Positions 22,620 to 35,601 of a DNA stretch of 64,000 nt are shown one piece after another; positions within the stretch are counted from its first letter, which is position 1, and each line of letters opens with the position of its first letter. The notes beneath the pieces are model-generated. The model was not told the origin of the DNA and did not search any database. It saw nothing but the letters and a program-made list of their open reading frames with translations. Source of the DNA: Eutreptiella sp. 'Long Island Sound 2002' (taxonomy: Eukaryota; Euglenozoa; Euglenophyceae; Eutreptiales; Eutreptiaceae); the NCBI GenBank assembly GCA_964036045.1, contig OZ038385.1, forward strand, positions 61,041,919 to 61,105,918. Direction: 5' to 3'. A program made the position numbers and the translations under genes.

Positions 22620-23655
22620 GCCCCGGTTCTCAGCATTCTATGTTGTGCCCGTAGGACACATGTGGAACTACATCTCATCACAGGGCCACCTGTCAAAATT
22701 AACCCCTCAAAAAGCAAATACGAAGACCGATCCCACCTTCAGCTATGCATCGTCTCACTGAAAGTCAAAGTACATCCGCAACTCACCAATCATTTAATTC
22801 GCTATCCCTTCCAAGAAGGCCGACCCACGACAAACAAGGTCGTCTTCAGGGCTCTCACCCACCGCTCCCCGCACCCAAACCTCCTTCAGTCCATTACCAT
22901 AGACTCGACCAACTTCCTCAATGTTTCCATCCACAACAATGCAAACTCAAACTGGTGTCCTATTTCATCCGTTCCTCTACACACCACGATCCAAGTCGAA
23001 TTCAACTGCATTCACTCGCAACACAACCTCCAACTTTCGCCTTTCAAGCCACAAAAACCCACCCCACACCAGTAAAACAATGGTACACAGGTATTGTCAT
23101 CAGCCACAACAATCAATCCACAGACGTAGACTTCAGTGACAAAACTATGACACTTACGACCACACAACATATTCAAACTACCCGCCCACGTATCCAGCCC
23201 ATCCCCAATCCCCCTCTCTTTCGTCCCCCTTTCCTATACACCAACTTCCCCCCTTCCTTTTCACCACACTTTTGTCCAATCCACTCCGGCTTACATGAAA
23301 TCATTCCCACGGAGCCAGATGGGAGTTTGGGGAAGTGGGGATTGAAAGAGCCGTCAGCGTAAAACATGGGGGAGGTGGGGTAGTGTTGAATGGCTGTGAT
23401 GACATCGTGGCAGCCCCAATAGTCAAGGATGTCGTGGGGGGGGGGGGGTGATGAAGTGAAGATTGAATTGCAACCCCACACCTCACAACTATCACTGATA
23501 CCTGCCCTATCAAAGGATGTTACTCAACGGAAATTTATAGCACACTAATTTTTTCTGAGTACCCCATACTACTCCTTCCTCAGCCACTAGTCATTCCCAT
23601 TGACAACCTCACCACATGAGCAGCCCTGAATTACATCACTTCTAAGGGGGCGCCC
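22620..23655 (+). pseudogene. LINE middle segment and first half of RNase H, with internal inversion
   Basis: A/C-rich plus-strand sequence resumes after the insertion. The RNase H start FYADGSFNPHF is found on the minus strand at about 23,343-23,368, inside a segment of about 23,300-23,480 whose base composition is flipped (purine-rich on plus). The plus strand then continues with STEIYSTLIF (about 23,524) and VIPIDNLTT, the next RNase H elements. The simplest reading is a local inversion of about 180 bp within the domain, at a G-homopolymer. Confidence 0.7.
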
Positions 23656-23658
23656 CAA

Positions 23659-24602
23659 GCGCAGTGCGCGCGCAGTGCAACTAATTGGGCGTCTGGCCGT
23701 ACTAGAGACCCATACTTTGAGATACTAGGGGCCCCTAGGGGCATCATGGTGTTGGGGACCCCCGAGAATGCAGGGGTGATGTAGCATTTCCGCCCTCTTT
23801 TGGGCCCCAACCGTCCGGTGCTATTGAGAAAACCGGGACAATCTTTGAATCCACGCTTTGTAGCGTGGTGCATCATGGTGAACCCCGGCGTAGGTTTTGA
23901 GTTTTGATTTTGTTCCCTTTGTTGGGGACCCCCGGGAATGCAGGGGTGATGTAGATGTAGCCAATTCGCCGAGACCGGCACCTGAAGATCCCTGCCTCGA
24001 GCTGGAGGGGATCCGGCACGGAGTTGCATGAGTACGTGCGTGTACTCTTGCATTTGCAGCAATTTTTGATTCGAAGACAAGTACGGTACCCTCCATATGG
24101 TCCGTGGGAACACGTACCTGCACATGTATGGACGGCACCTACACAGGAGGACAATGGTGATGAGGATGTTGTGGGTGATGATGGGGATGTTTGTGCCCTT
24201 TGTTGCACCAAGTCTGACCCTGAGAAGATGTCCATGTGTGACAAGTGTGAACTGCAATATTGTACGGATTGCATTGACACACAAACATGTGACAATGTGA
24301 CTTTTGTTTGATTCTGCAACTGTGTCCTGTTGTGCACACAAGTTGCCTATTCTCAATGTGTACTTAGTTGACAATGGACAAGAGAGACAGTTGTGTGTTC
24401 TTGAGGGTGGCGACCAATGCGCTGTTCATGGCCTTTCCAGTTGTGCATGATGTGTGTTATGTGAAGGGAAGGTAATTTGCAACTTTCTTGAGCTGGGGCA
24501 GTTTGGGTCACCTAATTCTAAGGGCGTTTCCAAGGGGTGTGCTTGGGGGCTCTTCGGGGGGAACATAGTCTAAAAGTAGCGCGCGGTGCGCGCGCAGTGC
24601 AA
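23659..24602. mobile_element. Insertion of about 0.92 kb flanked by 22-bp direct repeats
   Basis: A GCGCRGTGCGCGCGC core followed by AGTGCAA occurs at 23,659-23,680 and 24,581-24,602 with one mismatch, same orientation, where the LINE RNase H is interrupted. Inside are two copies of GTTGGGGACCCCCG..AATGCAGGGGTGATG (23,750 and 23,920) and a Cys-rich coding segment. The repeat is longer than a usual target duplication, so it may be a terminal repeat of a small or solo element. Confidence 0.65.
24024..24311 (+). CDS. Cys-rich zinc-finger C-terminal fragment
   Basis: A 95-residue frame ending TGA. The C-terminal half is an acidic stretch followed by CALCCTKSD...CDKCELQYCTDC, a CxxC...CxxC...CxxC array like a degenerate PHD/RING or a transposase Cys-rich tail. 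It has no start that looks natural and no recognisable upstream domain, so it is probably the last exon of a gene carried by the insertion. Substrate and role are unknown. Confidence 0.4.
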   Translation: MHEYVRVLLHLQQFLIRRQVRYPPYGPWEHVPAHVWTAPTQEDNGDEDVVGDDGDVCALCCTKSDPEKMSMCDKCELQYCTDCIDTQTCDNVTFV

Positions 24603-25510
24603 AGACTCCCCCTAAAAACTGTTTCCCACTCACCTCCTCTGATGACCCTTACACCCTCTGGTACTTTCTCATCCGGCACTCACTCAAGAAAAAACACATC
24701 CATCCCATTTTTGTGTGGTGCAAAGGCCACGTCTACATCCAAGGGAACGAAATAGCCAAATGGGTAACACGCAACCCATACCACCATCCAAGACACTATC
24801 TCCCTTGAATAAGCACACCCTTACTCACCTCTGGACAAACAGCCACTCCAGGAAAAATGTCAAACAAAATTCTCTCCTCTCTCCTCCCTCAACACCTCCA
24901 TAACAACATCCACCTTTCCCTCAGCAACAACTACTTCCTCAAAGCATCATGGTTCTCCATCTTCCCCTTCAAATGGACCAACGGACTCTTCTCCTGCAAA
25001 GGAAACAAACCCCACTTCATCCTTAACGGCTTCCCCTGCCCCACTTGCTCCGAACATCCGCTTGACCCACTCTCCTATCTCACATTTTGCCCTACTACCC
25101 AGCACCTCCGTAACACCTTCATAAACACCTGGCCCAACTCCTTCCGGAAAACTATCATCAACTGGCTATCCACTGCATCCAGAGGCGACGCAAGAAACTT
25201 CTTCAAAACTCTCTTCCCCCATTCTCTCAGCAACATCCTCCATCTACCCCCACCCGGCACCACATACTATAACCACAACACGTCACTCCACAAAGCTCTC
25301 CAATCCCGACGGAAACCCCTACAAAAAGCGCTCGATGAAATTCGTCAATGGTTCATTAACAATCTCATCCCACATGAACACCTCCAACTGACCTCGTCTG
25401 ACAATCCATGGTTCATTCCTAACTCATGCTTCAGCACCTCATCTCCAAACCCGGTCAAACTCACTTTCCCGAAACGAAAACCCACGAAAACCCGCTGCCC
25501 AACCAATTAA
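24603..25510 (+). pseudogene. LINE RNase H C-terminal half, cysteine motif and 3' tail
   Basis: It begins at the right edge of the small insertion. IFVWCKGHVYIQGNE (24,700-24,750) matches the RNase H segment that carries the last catalytic region and the GH..GNE signature. Further on, FPCPTCSEHPLDPLSYLTFCP gives the CxxC-H-C arrangement found after RT/RNase H in many LINEs. The frame ends TAA at 25,510, followed by C-rich sequence. Confidence 0.75.
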
Positions 25511-28500
25511 CAAACACCCTTACAAACGCCGCCCCACAACCAAAACGACTAAACCCTCGAAATTCCACCACATCAACCTCATCCCCTCCACCTTTCCCAA
25601 CACTACAACATTTCTCACCAGCATACCCTCATCACCAAAGGTCCCCCTTACACTACCTGAAGCTTCACCCAAGCACGAACGCACTAGAACACCCCCCACC
25701 ACCACCAAATCCAACAAACGCCGAAGCATCAACACCCCAGCTCCCACTGACTTTCCAACCACCGCCCCCGCCCCCCGGTCTTTTCCGTCCACCACCTATG
25801 CAGGCAGATCCTTATTTTTTCAGCCACAGGCTATCCGTTCCTATGCATTTCCATCTGCACTGAGAGCTCCTAGATGCAGTGCACTGTTGCTGACCGCCCT
25901 GTTTCAGGTGTGTCCTTCTGTGCAGTTTTATCCAGCTTACACCGCTGAACCAGCATGAGTCAGTGCACGTGACCACTCACCAGTGTAGTAAAGCACAGTA
26001 CAGTACAGTACAGTTCCTGCTTTTTCTGTGCACCCTGGTTCAGGTTTATTTTTCTGGAATATCGTCTTGTGTCTTTTTCTAGCAATATATCTCCTTTGCA
26101 CTTGTGTCTCATACCCTGAGCCATGATTCAACCTGAAATTTGTGCACCTAAGACCAGCCCTCATCTGGTTTCACGTCCAGGTGGTTTTTCTGCTCCCTGT
26201 TTTTCGCATATGTGGCATGCCATTTGAGGTCGCCTAGCCTTTGGTACCTTAAGGTAGTGGAAACACCTAGGCCCAATATATGTGCATGTAAATATGCGTA
26301 AGTAGGACATAACTTCGGGCCGTTGGCCGCATTGATGAATGAATTGGGCCGGAAACCGACATGTGCAAGAAAATAACACCCGATTTGCCCAATCATACCC
26401 AAGTGACCCCAATTTGTAATGTGGTATCAAGTCAGAGTTGGACTACTAGGACTCAGACTGAGCACAGAGCCATCATCGTGCCATGTGCTTTACATCCCGT
26501 CACATGATGAAGTGGAAAAAAGATGTGAGAAATGCGTAAGATGAGGCAGGAGAAGAGGGAGGACCGGGAAAAAATTACATCAACACACACTCGTTTTTGT
26601 ACCGCACACAGGGCACATTGCCCACCCCCCCCCCTCTCCCAACCAATGAGAGGATAGGTATGAGGTATGATGAAGTGATTTGCATGCAATTGGCGATAGT
26701 GAGGACAGGCAAAGCAACCACCTTGCACGGGACATGCAACGTCATAATGGCAACTATCTTTGAGTTGGCTACACACCAGGACTTTGTCTCACAACTGACT
26801 CAAACGGTCTACCCTCACAACCAAATAGTTTCATTGTGTGCGCATTGCACTTGGGGCACCCTGTTTGCAATAGGGACTGCACACAAAATGTGCTCCAAGG
26901 GGAGTGCAAAGCTAGGATTAAGCTGACACTCTGGCTATGTTCATGCAAACAAGCTAGAGACTTGGAGCAAACGCTTTGTTGTATGGCACCGATCAAAATG
27001 GGCATGCATAACCACAAACAACGCTACACTTGCTCAACTAACCTACTGTAAAGCTGATTGTACTCATCACAATTGTGTGTCCGCAACAAAGTTTTCTCCA
27101 ATGAAGCCGCTAAACACCACTACAACTTAGGAAAAATGCTTCCTCGTGGTTTGATGTACTGCTTGTTGGCTTTCCATCCTTGCGATCCAAGGGGTACAAT
27201 ATTCTTTTGTTGTGGCCTATGCACAAATTAGTGGTAAGCTACATTCGTATCCTTCCACCGTCGATTGAATAGAGTTTAGGATCATTCAACAACAAGTGAT
27301 CAAATCTGAATGTTGGCCATCCCAGCTGAATGATCTCTCAAATCACCAATCTCGCTCCTCATCACATGGGGGGGGGGGGGGGGTCACGTTAGTGTGGACT
27401 CAACCTCCGCAGCGTGGGCAATGGGGTGCACAGGGGGTGGGAGGGGGGTCAAACTTTTTTTCTGGGGCATCTTTTTAATTCCCCGTTTCATTATGCTTTT
27501 GCTGACTTAGGTGCGCGTCTACTTGAGTGCCCTAATATTTCTTTATTTCTTGGTGAATGGGACAAAGAAATTTTACCCCTCTTGTGTATAATCAAAATGC
27601 TCAGAAGGCAAGTATTGTGGGACACATGGCGCTTGCATAGAATCCATTGTTAATATTTCACTGTTTGCAAGCCATTGTTCCAAGCGGACTGCACCATTCC
27701 ATCTACCATATACAGAGACATTTGCCTTGTACAAATTGTACAAGGTTCCTTAACTAGGTAGCACAAGGCTGATCACTGAGATGCCTCACAGAAATCCCTG
27801 CAGCACTTGAATGGACAGCGCCATTGGTTGCGAGCAATTTTCGGTCAGTGGTGGCAGCACAGGCTGCCAACCCACTCATTTTTCAGGTTGATGGGTGAGC
27901 AGGACGAAGCACATGAAGAGAACACAGACTCATTTAAGATAGGAAGCCTGCTGTGGGGTATGTTTGGATTTTGCGTAATTTGGATGAATGCATGGATCCA
28001 GCTCGTCCTGGCAGATATGCAAGTCACATGCAGTGGGCCTCAGGGGTCTTGAGGAGGTAGTTGAATTCAGTCCTAGCTGAAACAACATTTGGGAGGTACA
28101 TAATACTACTGGTGATGACACACAGGGGCGCTTATGTGTTGGTCCAAACCCCCCCATCTGCCCCCCCCCCCCCCATACACCAATGATGAACAATGAGGAA
28201 CAACCAACTTGGGCACTAAGGGTGCCTGAAAAATTTTTTGGCCGCTGTGAACTGGGGCACAGAATCCCCCCCCCCCCCTAGTGCTACACCTAAAGTGCTC
28301 AGATTTGAACGGACAGTTGAGTAATGTGAGTGCAGGGGTTATCTAGCCATTTCAGTTTTCACCGAGATGGCATGTGCATGGGCTAAGTACATGAGGATTG
28401 TGGGTATTCCAACCCCAAGTGCAGCCGCGAGTATGTCCTTAGCCACTGCTGATGCCAACCGCAGCTGGCCAGTGTCGGCAAGACCACTTCCAAGGGGCTG

Positions 28501-31500
28501 CGCTGCAGCAGCCTGGCTGGCTGTGCAGGATAAGCATGGAAGGTATGTCTGCCTCCCACTCATGCATTGCCTGCACTTGACATCCCTCCCGTAGGTCCAC
28601 CCAATGTGACAAAGAGTAGACCCACAATGTGCAATGGAATGGACAAATATCCCAATTTTAGCAGGATTTGGTCGCGGAACTTTGGTAAAAAATGCTGTCG
28701 CACCATTGACAGATAGATGGACAAAGTGCCACCAGGCTCAAGGGGATATTGAATAGCTTGCTAATTTTGCATATCTTGATTTGCAATTGCTTAATTCCCC
28801 CTGGATCTACCCTTACCTTGCAAAGCACTATCTGTCTCAATGCCTGCATGCAAGCAAGCAGGGTCACATGGTGCTGCGCATACCAAAACTAACTGCTATC
28901 ACTGTACCCATCCGTGATCAGCAACACACGCAGTGACAAGAACTTTACACATGTGGAATTGTCAATTCTGCCTGTCACGGAAAATGTGCGTGCACTAGGC
29001 AGAATGCACCTGTGAGACACGAAAATATTCTCACACGCAGTGCCCATGCCACTGAAGCACTGAAGCAAGCTGTGAAGCTAAACAGGTAGAAAGGTTGTGC
29101 ATGTGAATGTGCATCGGAATCGCTCGCAAGCGTGTTGTTTGTAGTGCAGGGGGAACGATGAAAAACGATGAAAAATCTGGGAAAGAAACATGAAATTCCA
29201 GGGACTTGGATGCTCAAAAAAAAATCTGAACTGCTTGGCACAATACAACAGAATTGCACAGAACGGCACTGGTGATCAGAACAATGGCAAAACTTGCCAT
29301 CATTCTTTCAGGGGGTTGCACAAAGAGTAGGTAATGTCAAAAATACTAGCAAAAAAAATGAACATGCATTACACACACTTTCACACAAGGAGCTGCTACA
29401 CTACTGATCTAAGCAACTAAATTCTCCGATACATTGGATACACAAATCAAACCGGCAATCTCACTGAAGAATTGCGGTTGTGTCTTGATCAAAAATATTT
29501 AGTGCTGCTTCGTCCGCACTGTACAAGTTGCCTCCAAATCATCAAAAGTGTCCTGTTGGTGTTGGACAACTTACAGCAGATACTGAATAGAACTGGATGA
29601 ACACAAGAGATTCCAATGAAGACTGCCAGCAAATTGAGTGTCACTGAAAGATGATGAGAAAAAGGGCTTCCGAATGTTGGAAACACCAAAACTTTGCAAA
29701 AACTCTTGCCACCCAAGATGGCCCGAGAATGCGCACCAGCTGTGCAGGGGGGTGGGGGGGCACTGCCTCAAACAATCAGAGAAGGCAACAGCCTGTAAAA
29801 CATCTCATGCTAACACATCATAACACGCTTGTGACAGTGACAAATCACAACAGCCTCATGCTCAGTCAACATTCAGAGCAAGTTACCTTTTCTGTGCAGC
29901 ACCGTCCTCCTAGAGGCAACCGGGTGCGTCATTGCAACATTGGAACATTGCCGGAAGAACACCAAATGTGACGACAATTCTTCTTTTTTTTGGCAGAACG
30001 GAACACAGCCCTTCCAAGTGGACCTACATTCTAACGGCAACACAATGACTTCGGGCACAGGTGAAATCACATCGCGCATGGTACTCAAGTGAATGAAGAT
30101 GCGCTTGCGTGTGTTTTCACGCCCAGGTGGCAGGTGTTTTTGAGGGTATCAGGGATATCTGCAGCGGATTTTGTGGCCGCACCAACACCTTTGGGAATGC
30201 AGGTAATTAGCTCCTAGTCTCAGCTGAGACTATGTCAAATGAATATATAACTGGTTGGATGAGGCTCCTGAAAAAAAAAACACCTGGGCACAGTAAATGA
30301 TTAAGGCCATGGGCACCAACAGAGTGCGAACACCTACAAAAACCCCACACATGACAACTGGTGGCCGTAATACAACCCAAAGGCACAAATACCACAATAA
30401 CTGCAACAGAACGACCATGACTACGACCACAGAACCAAAAGGGCAGCAAAATGAAGTACCTCTCCAATTGAAATTACGGGCATTGGATCTGTATAATGCA
30501 TCATAAAGAAAGGGAAGTGGGGACAATGGAATCACTTTTGAAGGAACCTGGCTTTTGACCGTTGCTTCAGCCCATTTGTGATCTTGGTTTTTGATCTCCA
30601 GATGGGGAATTTCCGTGGCCTTTTTGCGCAATGAAAAGGGGCCAAACGGAGATACGGCATAACAAAAGGTCTGGGACCACTTTTGGAGGAACAAGCCCTT
30701 GCACCCTTTTTTCCCTTTGCAGTCCTAGCCTTTTTTCCCTTATAACCCTACCCCAGCAAACACAAAGCGCGCCACTACCTCATGCCAATGGGGTGTTGAA
30801 GGGTATTGGTTGTGTGCAAAGAGCCTGGTAGCAGTCCTGTTTATTAATATTCACCACCAGGCGGCATGTGGGGCATCAAGTGGGCAAAACATGGTGGCCC
30901 TTGGCATTCTGGGACATTTTTGAACCAACTTGGTGGAAGCAGTACAGCTTTGTGACCCCTTTTGGGGCCATAGGGTATTTAGCAAGCAATCTTAGTAGTT
31001 GCAACAGTTTATGACTCATGGGTGGCATGGTGTGGAGGCCATATGCATTTAATCCATTCTAAATCATAGCAAAGCACCTTGGAGCCCTATTTGGTGGTGT
31101 TTTGGCTTGACAAGTTGCCTCAAGGCCGCCTTTTGGGGATCAGAAAGGGCCAAAAGGACCCGAAAAAGGGAGCTGTAATGCCTCGTCTTTCACTACTCAT
31201 CTACTTTTGCGCACTTGGAGCACAGCTGTAGGGACACTGGCGGGCTGATGAATGGGGACACACGTAGGTCCTTTGCGTAGCACCATTCACCCCAACTAGG
31301 GTTCATGTACGGGTTACAAATTGGAAAAAAAAACTTTCTTCCAAAGGTGTTCCTATGCCACCTGGGTGCTCAAATATGTGGCCTTGGGTGGTTTTGAAGC
31401 GCTTTTCGACCCATTTCGGCTTGTGCAATTTCCAAAAGGATTTGCACGGGGGCCATTAGGGGAGACAAGGGGTAAAAAAAAAAGCTATGTATCCTAGTGT

Positions 31501-32411
31501 GACCTTTCAAGATGCTCAAGTACCCCCCCTCACCCCCGTGTTTCATGCCTACTTTGCCTAATTTTGCATTTTCAAAACCCTTCCAACAGCCCATTTTGAG
31601 TTCAAAAAGGGGGAGCGCTTACTGCGGGCAGGCGCCGAAGGGTAAGGGTAATTAGCTTCACTGCACACGGTCTAGGAAATACATACACCGGAACAAAAAA
31701 GTTCCATGCACGTTGATCTGTTAAAACCATCACTCTCTACATAGGAGAGACTATGGCACCGCCACATCAAGCCGGGGCTGAGCTCGAGGGAGGGATCTTC
31801 AATGAGCAACAAGCGACATTTGTATAGTGTCTCGTCTTGCCCGATCTGGGCGCTTACAGCACCCTTGCACGCCACCACAAGTTTCATTTAGCTTAGTTTA
31901 GCAAATTACCTCCGAAGCCCACAAAACCCATTGTTCCGTCAAAACCATTTTGGGGTCCGTAGAGGTGGGGTCCCCCCCCCGCCCCCCCTTTGGGTCAGGT
32001 CCTGGCTGGCAACTATGCCCGTGCTACCTAAACCTTACCATCTTAGGAGTGCCCAAAGCAGGGACGACACAAAGTTCATACACAGCCCATTCTATATTGG
32101 GGACGGGCAACAAGTGCACCATTTATGGGGGGAAGAGGCCCAAAAAGGTGAAAATAGTAACAAAAATAGGGGAAAGAAGGCGTATAGGGGTATATGTTAC
32201 ATAAAAAACGCATGTGTGTACGTACCACTATATTGCCTCTATTCCAAGATAATACCCAAATTGCGCGCCATAGGGTGCGCCGTAGGTGCCGCAGGCGCTG
32301 CAAGATAAACACCCCCTAAGGCTTGAAAATGCCTCCAAGTCACCTTTCCCCAATGGGATGCTCTGATAAATGCTTTTGGCTTGTTTTGCATCTGCGCACA
32401 ATGTGTAGATT
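25511..32411. other. Gene-poor 6.9-kb interval
   Basis: I find no coding segment or RNA gene I can defend. Minor features: a CAGTA repeat at 25,995-26,012, a 16-bp G-run near 27,367, C-runs near 28,155 and 28,266, and A-runs. Small frames here lack domains and plausible splice sites. Confidence 0.5.
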
Positions 32412-32860
32412 AGGAACAATGTAGTGTGCGGTGTGCACACCGCACATCATGCTGTGTGCAGAGTGCACACTGCACAGTGTCTACAGTGAAGTGTAGTGTG
32501 CAATGTTGGAGCGTGTAGTGTGCAGTGTTGGAGTGTGTAGTGCGCCGTGTGCAGTGTTGGAATGTGCAGTGTGCAATGTGCACAGTGATCATTGTGCAAA
32601 TTGCACAATGTGCAGTATGCAGGGTGCATTGCGGGTTGTGGTATGCAATGTGTAGAGTGTGTTCAATGTGATGAGCCCGAGTTCTCAAGATGCATTTGTC
32701 AAGAATGCTGTGCAAAAAGTGTGTAGCGCGTAGGGTGTGCACTACAAAGTACGCAAACGTGGAGTGCGCTCAAAGAGCACAATGTGCACTATGCAAAATA
32801 TGTTCATGGGGTGCAAACCGTGTGGTACACAGTGTGCAACATTCAGTCCTGAACTAGCTT
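32412..32860. repeat. TGTGCAGTGTGCA-type degenerate minisatellite
   Basis: About 450 bp built from TGTGCA, GTGTGCA and GTGTAG words in this orientation. A related array in opposite orientation lies at 35,150-35,330. No gene. Confidence 0.8.
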
Positions 32861-34365
32861 GGTCTTGGTAATCAGTCTTTCTGGTGCCAACCATTGTGAT
32901 TGCTAGTAGGTGAAAAAAAATAAGACCAAACCATGTTCAAAAGTGTCCTCCCACCATTGAGGTTGGTTCAAATGCACTACCCCCCGGCTTGTGCGAGCAA
33001 GCTGAAAGACAAGAAAGTGACGGTCAGACGGGCTCCCGTGCTTAGACAAGCCTATACTTGCACACAACGTGGTACCAAAAGAATGTATGTCGCCAAAAAG
33101 GTGCCTATACCTCACCCTCGACACGATTGTCGCATCAAGGCATAAATATAGTATGGTGATGCAGCTCCATCAACATAATATACACACCTTTTGTCAACAA
33201 AAATATGTTCCAATGTCTTCTCCATGATGAAAATCATCGCTTGTATATTGGTTTCACCACACAACATGAGCACAACGCTGTAGCATAGCAGAACTCCTTC
33301 GGCCGCAATGCTGCCTACAAGGGGGAGGGGGGGGGTTGAACCCACCGTTTTTAGCAAGACAAAAAACGGATGTTTTCTACTTTTCGGCCACCATTGCAAG
33401 GACATGGTGATCTTCCCTTTTCATTACCCATGGGTGAATTTCACATCAAAACAGACAATGTGGAGTTGAAGTTGCAATTGTTGGTATGAGCGGAAAGAAC
33501 GACCACAAGCATGATCCAGGCCCATTTTTCGTTTGCAACCGCAGCCCAACCACGTCACATTACCTCATCCCCTCTGACCGTAACTCTTGCCAGATGTCTC
33601 TGACCTCTGTGCCGTTCTTCACTTGTCGGAAAGCGCCCGCCGACCCCCTAATCACCCCTTCGTTGGCTCTTTCATTGCCCTCCACTCCACCTTGTGACCG
33701 GACCCATTGCACAAAGACACTGCCCCCTAGCAATAGCCATTGATTCCATGGCGCTTACCACAAGTCAACGTGCACTAGTGGCCCCCGGGATCCCACCCAT
33801 CCATTGCGTTCCCACTTCCCACATTTTCCCTGCAATCCCAGGTATATAGCAATTTGCTATCAACAACCAATGGAGTTTGACCCCAGCTGCTTTTTTTTGC
33901 AGTGCCAATTAATAGCCTGCACTGAGCTTTGCTCTAGTTATTGTTTGTCGCTCTTGCACCAACACAGCCCTGCTCTCTTTCCTCTCATCGTCCTCTTGAA
34001 ACCAAACATTGTATCTTGCATGTGACAGCCCTAGCGTGTGTTTGTATGACCCATCACAATAGGCCACATCCAACCCACAGTTCAACTTGTCCTAAATCAA
34101 ATTCTTCACAACAACCAACATGTGTTGCCATTTGACCGCTTTGGGCACCGCCAACTGCCTTGGCCGCACTGCCGACCTCCAATGGAAACAACCCTCCAAC
34201 TAGAAACATTGCCTCCCCCAACAAGATACAAACTAGATTACATGGTAGATGCACCCCCTCATCTCGATATGAAGACGTTTCAGAAGGAGTGATCCATGCC
34301 TCCAACATTGACACCCACTGTTGTACAACTCTTGCAATGAATGTTGCACCTCCTGAAAGACCATA
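32861..34365. other. Gene-poor spacer
   Basis: Nothing convincing on either strand; a G-run at about 33,326-33,335. Confidence 0.45.
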
Positions 34366-34695
34366 TCACGGTGGAGCACCCAAGATGCTTCGAGTGCCAC
34401 CAAATTGGTCAGTCCTTGCATGGTATTCAGAGGAAGTAGCGGATGAGAAAAAATGATATGTTATAGCGCCACCACCGTCCTCGACTTCATCTTTCATAGG
34501 CCCAAAGGCTTTGACAATTGTATCCGCGGCAAAGGGCAAACAACGACAAGCAAGTAACACATGATTGACAGTCTCTAACTGCTTGCTGTCAAGCGAGACA
34601 AAACACTCATCGCCTCCCGTGGCCTCGGACGTCCGTAGGTCAGCCCCCGCTCGGCCGGCTGCACCGGACTTGGATCCATGCATGGACTCGGTCAC
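34366..34695 (-). pseudogene. Possible LINE C-terminal fragment
   Basis: A 109-residue frame contains LDSKQLETVNHVLLACRCLPFAAD after a Cys, resembling the C...E.VxHxLLxC block that follows RT/RNase H in LINE proteins. The first CxxC half is incomplete and no RT lies next to it. If correct it belongs to a second LINE unrelated in base composition to the one at 17-25 kb. Confidence 0.35.
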
Positions 34696-35149
34696 GTTCT
34701 AGGTCTCACAACGCAGTGTCAGTATCGACCCCACACGGGGTTTTGAATAGCCATTAAAAAGACACCCCAAAAAAATTGACACTTAGCAATTGTCCGTGCT
34801 TGCGCGAGGGAGGGGGGGGTGCACCATTAACAGAAAAAACCAAGCTTTGTCCATTGTTGACAGTGTGTGGAACCCATCACTTGCACACCCTATCACCAAC
34901 CTCCAATCACATGCTTTTGGTCACAATTTTCCTAGTTCAATTTTATACCACTTGGTATCATCCATCAAATTTTGGGCAGAATCCAACCCACTAGTATGGA
35001 GTGCTGGTTTTCTGCATTTCACATGTGCCTGCTTGCTTGTTGCTTGCTCTGAAATTGCTGTCAAAAGGGAAACCTCCACCCTACACCCCACTCGGGACTG
35101 AGATTTCGGACCAAACTAGTTGGAAAGGGATGATCGCACAATGTAGACC
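34696..35149. other. Spacer
   Basis: No gene seen; one G-run near 34,812. Confidence 0.4.
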
Positions 35150-35330
35150 TTGCACTTTGCACACTGCACATCATACACCACAGACTGCCCATGTCCACTA
35201 CTGCACACTACACACCACACACCACACACTGCACACACTGTACACTACCACCACACACACCACACACTATACATTGTGCACCGACACATTGTGCAGTACA
35301 CTGTTTGTGCACTACACACTCAAAAAGGGG
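35150..35330. repeat. CACACTGCACA-type minisatellite
   Basis: Repeated TGCACA, CACACCACAC and ACACTGCAC words, the reverse-complement counterpart of the array at 32.4-32.9 kb. A short remnant of the opposite orientation is at 35,420-35,475. Confidence 0.75.
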
Positions 35331-35601
35331 TCAAAACGACATGCTCTTTCAAAAAAAATTGATAGGATGCTCAAATAATAGTTTATCTGGCAATGTGTGC
35401 ATAGTATCAAGTGTTTGGGGCTCACAGTGTGTACAGTGCAAAGAGTGTGTACTATGATGTATGCGAGATGCACTGTGTGCGGAATTTCCTGTTTACGGTC
35501 CAAGCAAAAATTACCAAAGGCAAATATCCAAAAAAAAAAATTAACGCTGTTTTGGTAATTGTGGTTTCCCCCCAATTCCTGGGCCCCAAGATCTTTATCA
35601 T

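Larger units (their letters stand above)
16951..25510 (+). mobile_element. Degraded LINE (EN-RT-RNase H), split by two insertions
   Basis: A plus-strand non-LTR retrotransposon with a distinctive A/C-rich, G-poor coding strand. That bias lets its fragments be followed through later insertions. Pieces: 16,951 to about 19,560 (endonuclease and RT), about 22,620-23,655 (post-RT to first half of RNase H), and about 24,603-25,510 (rest of RNase H, cysteine motif, tail). The RNase H halves read on from each other across the second gap, which supports a single original element. Multiple frameshifts make it non-functional. The order of APE endonuclease, RT and RNase H matches I-like or related LINE clades; the exact clade is not decided. 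Confidence 0.82.

Noticed and set aside
24024-24311. Complete PHD-finger protein
   Set aside because: The His of the C4HC3 pattern and the upstream protein are missing.
25511-31900. Several 60-150-residue frames in the gene-poor interval
   Set aside because: No domains, no codon consistency, no splice context, and lengths expected by chance.
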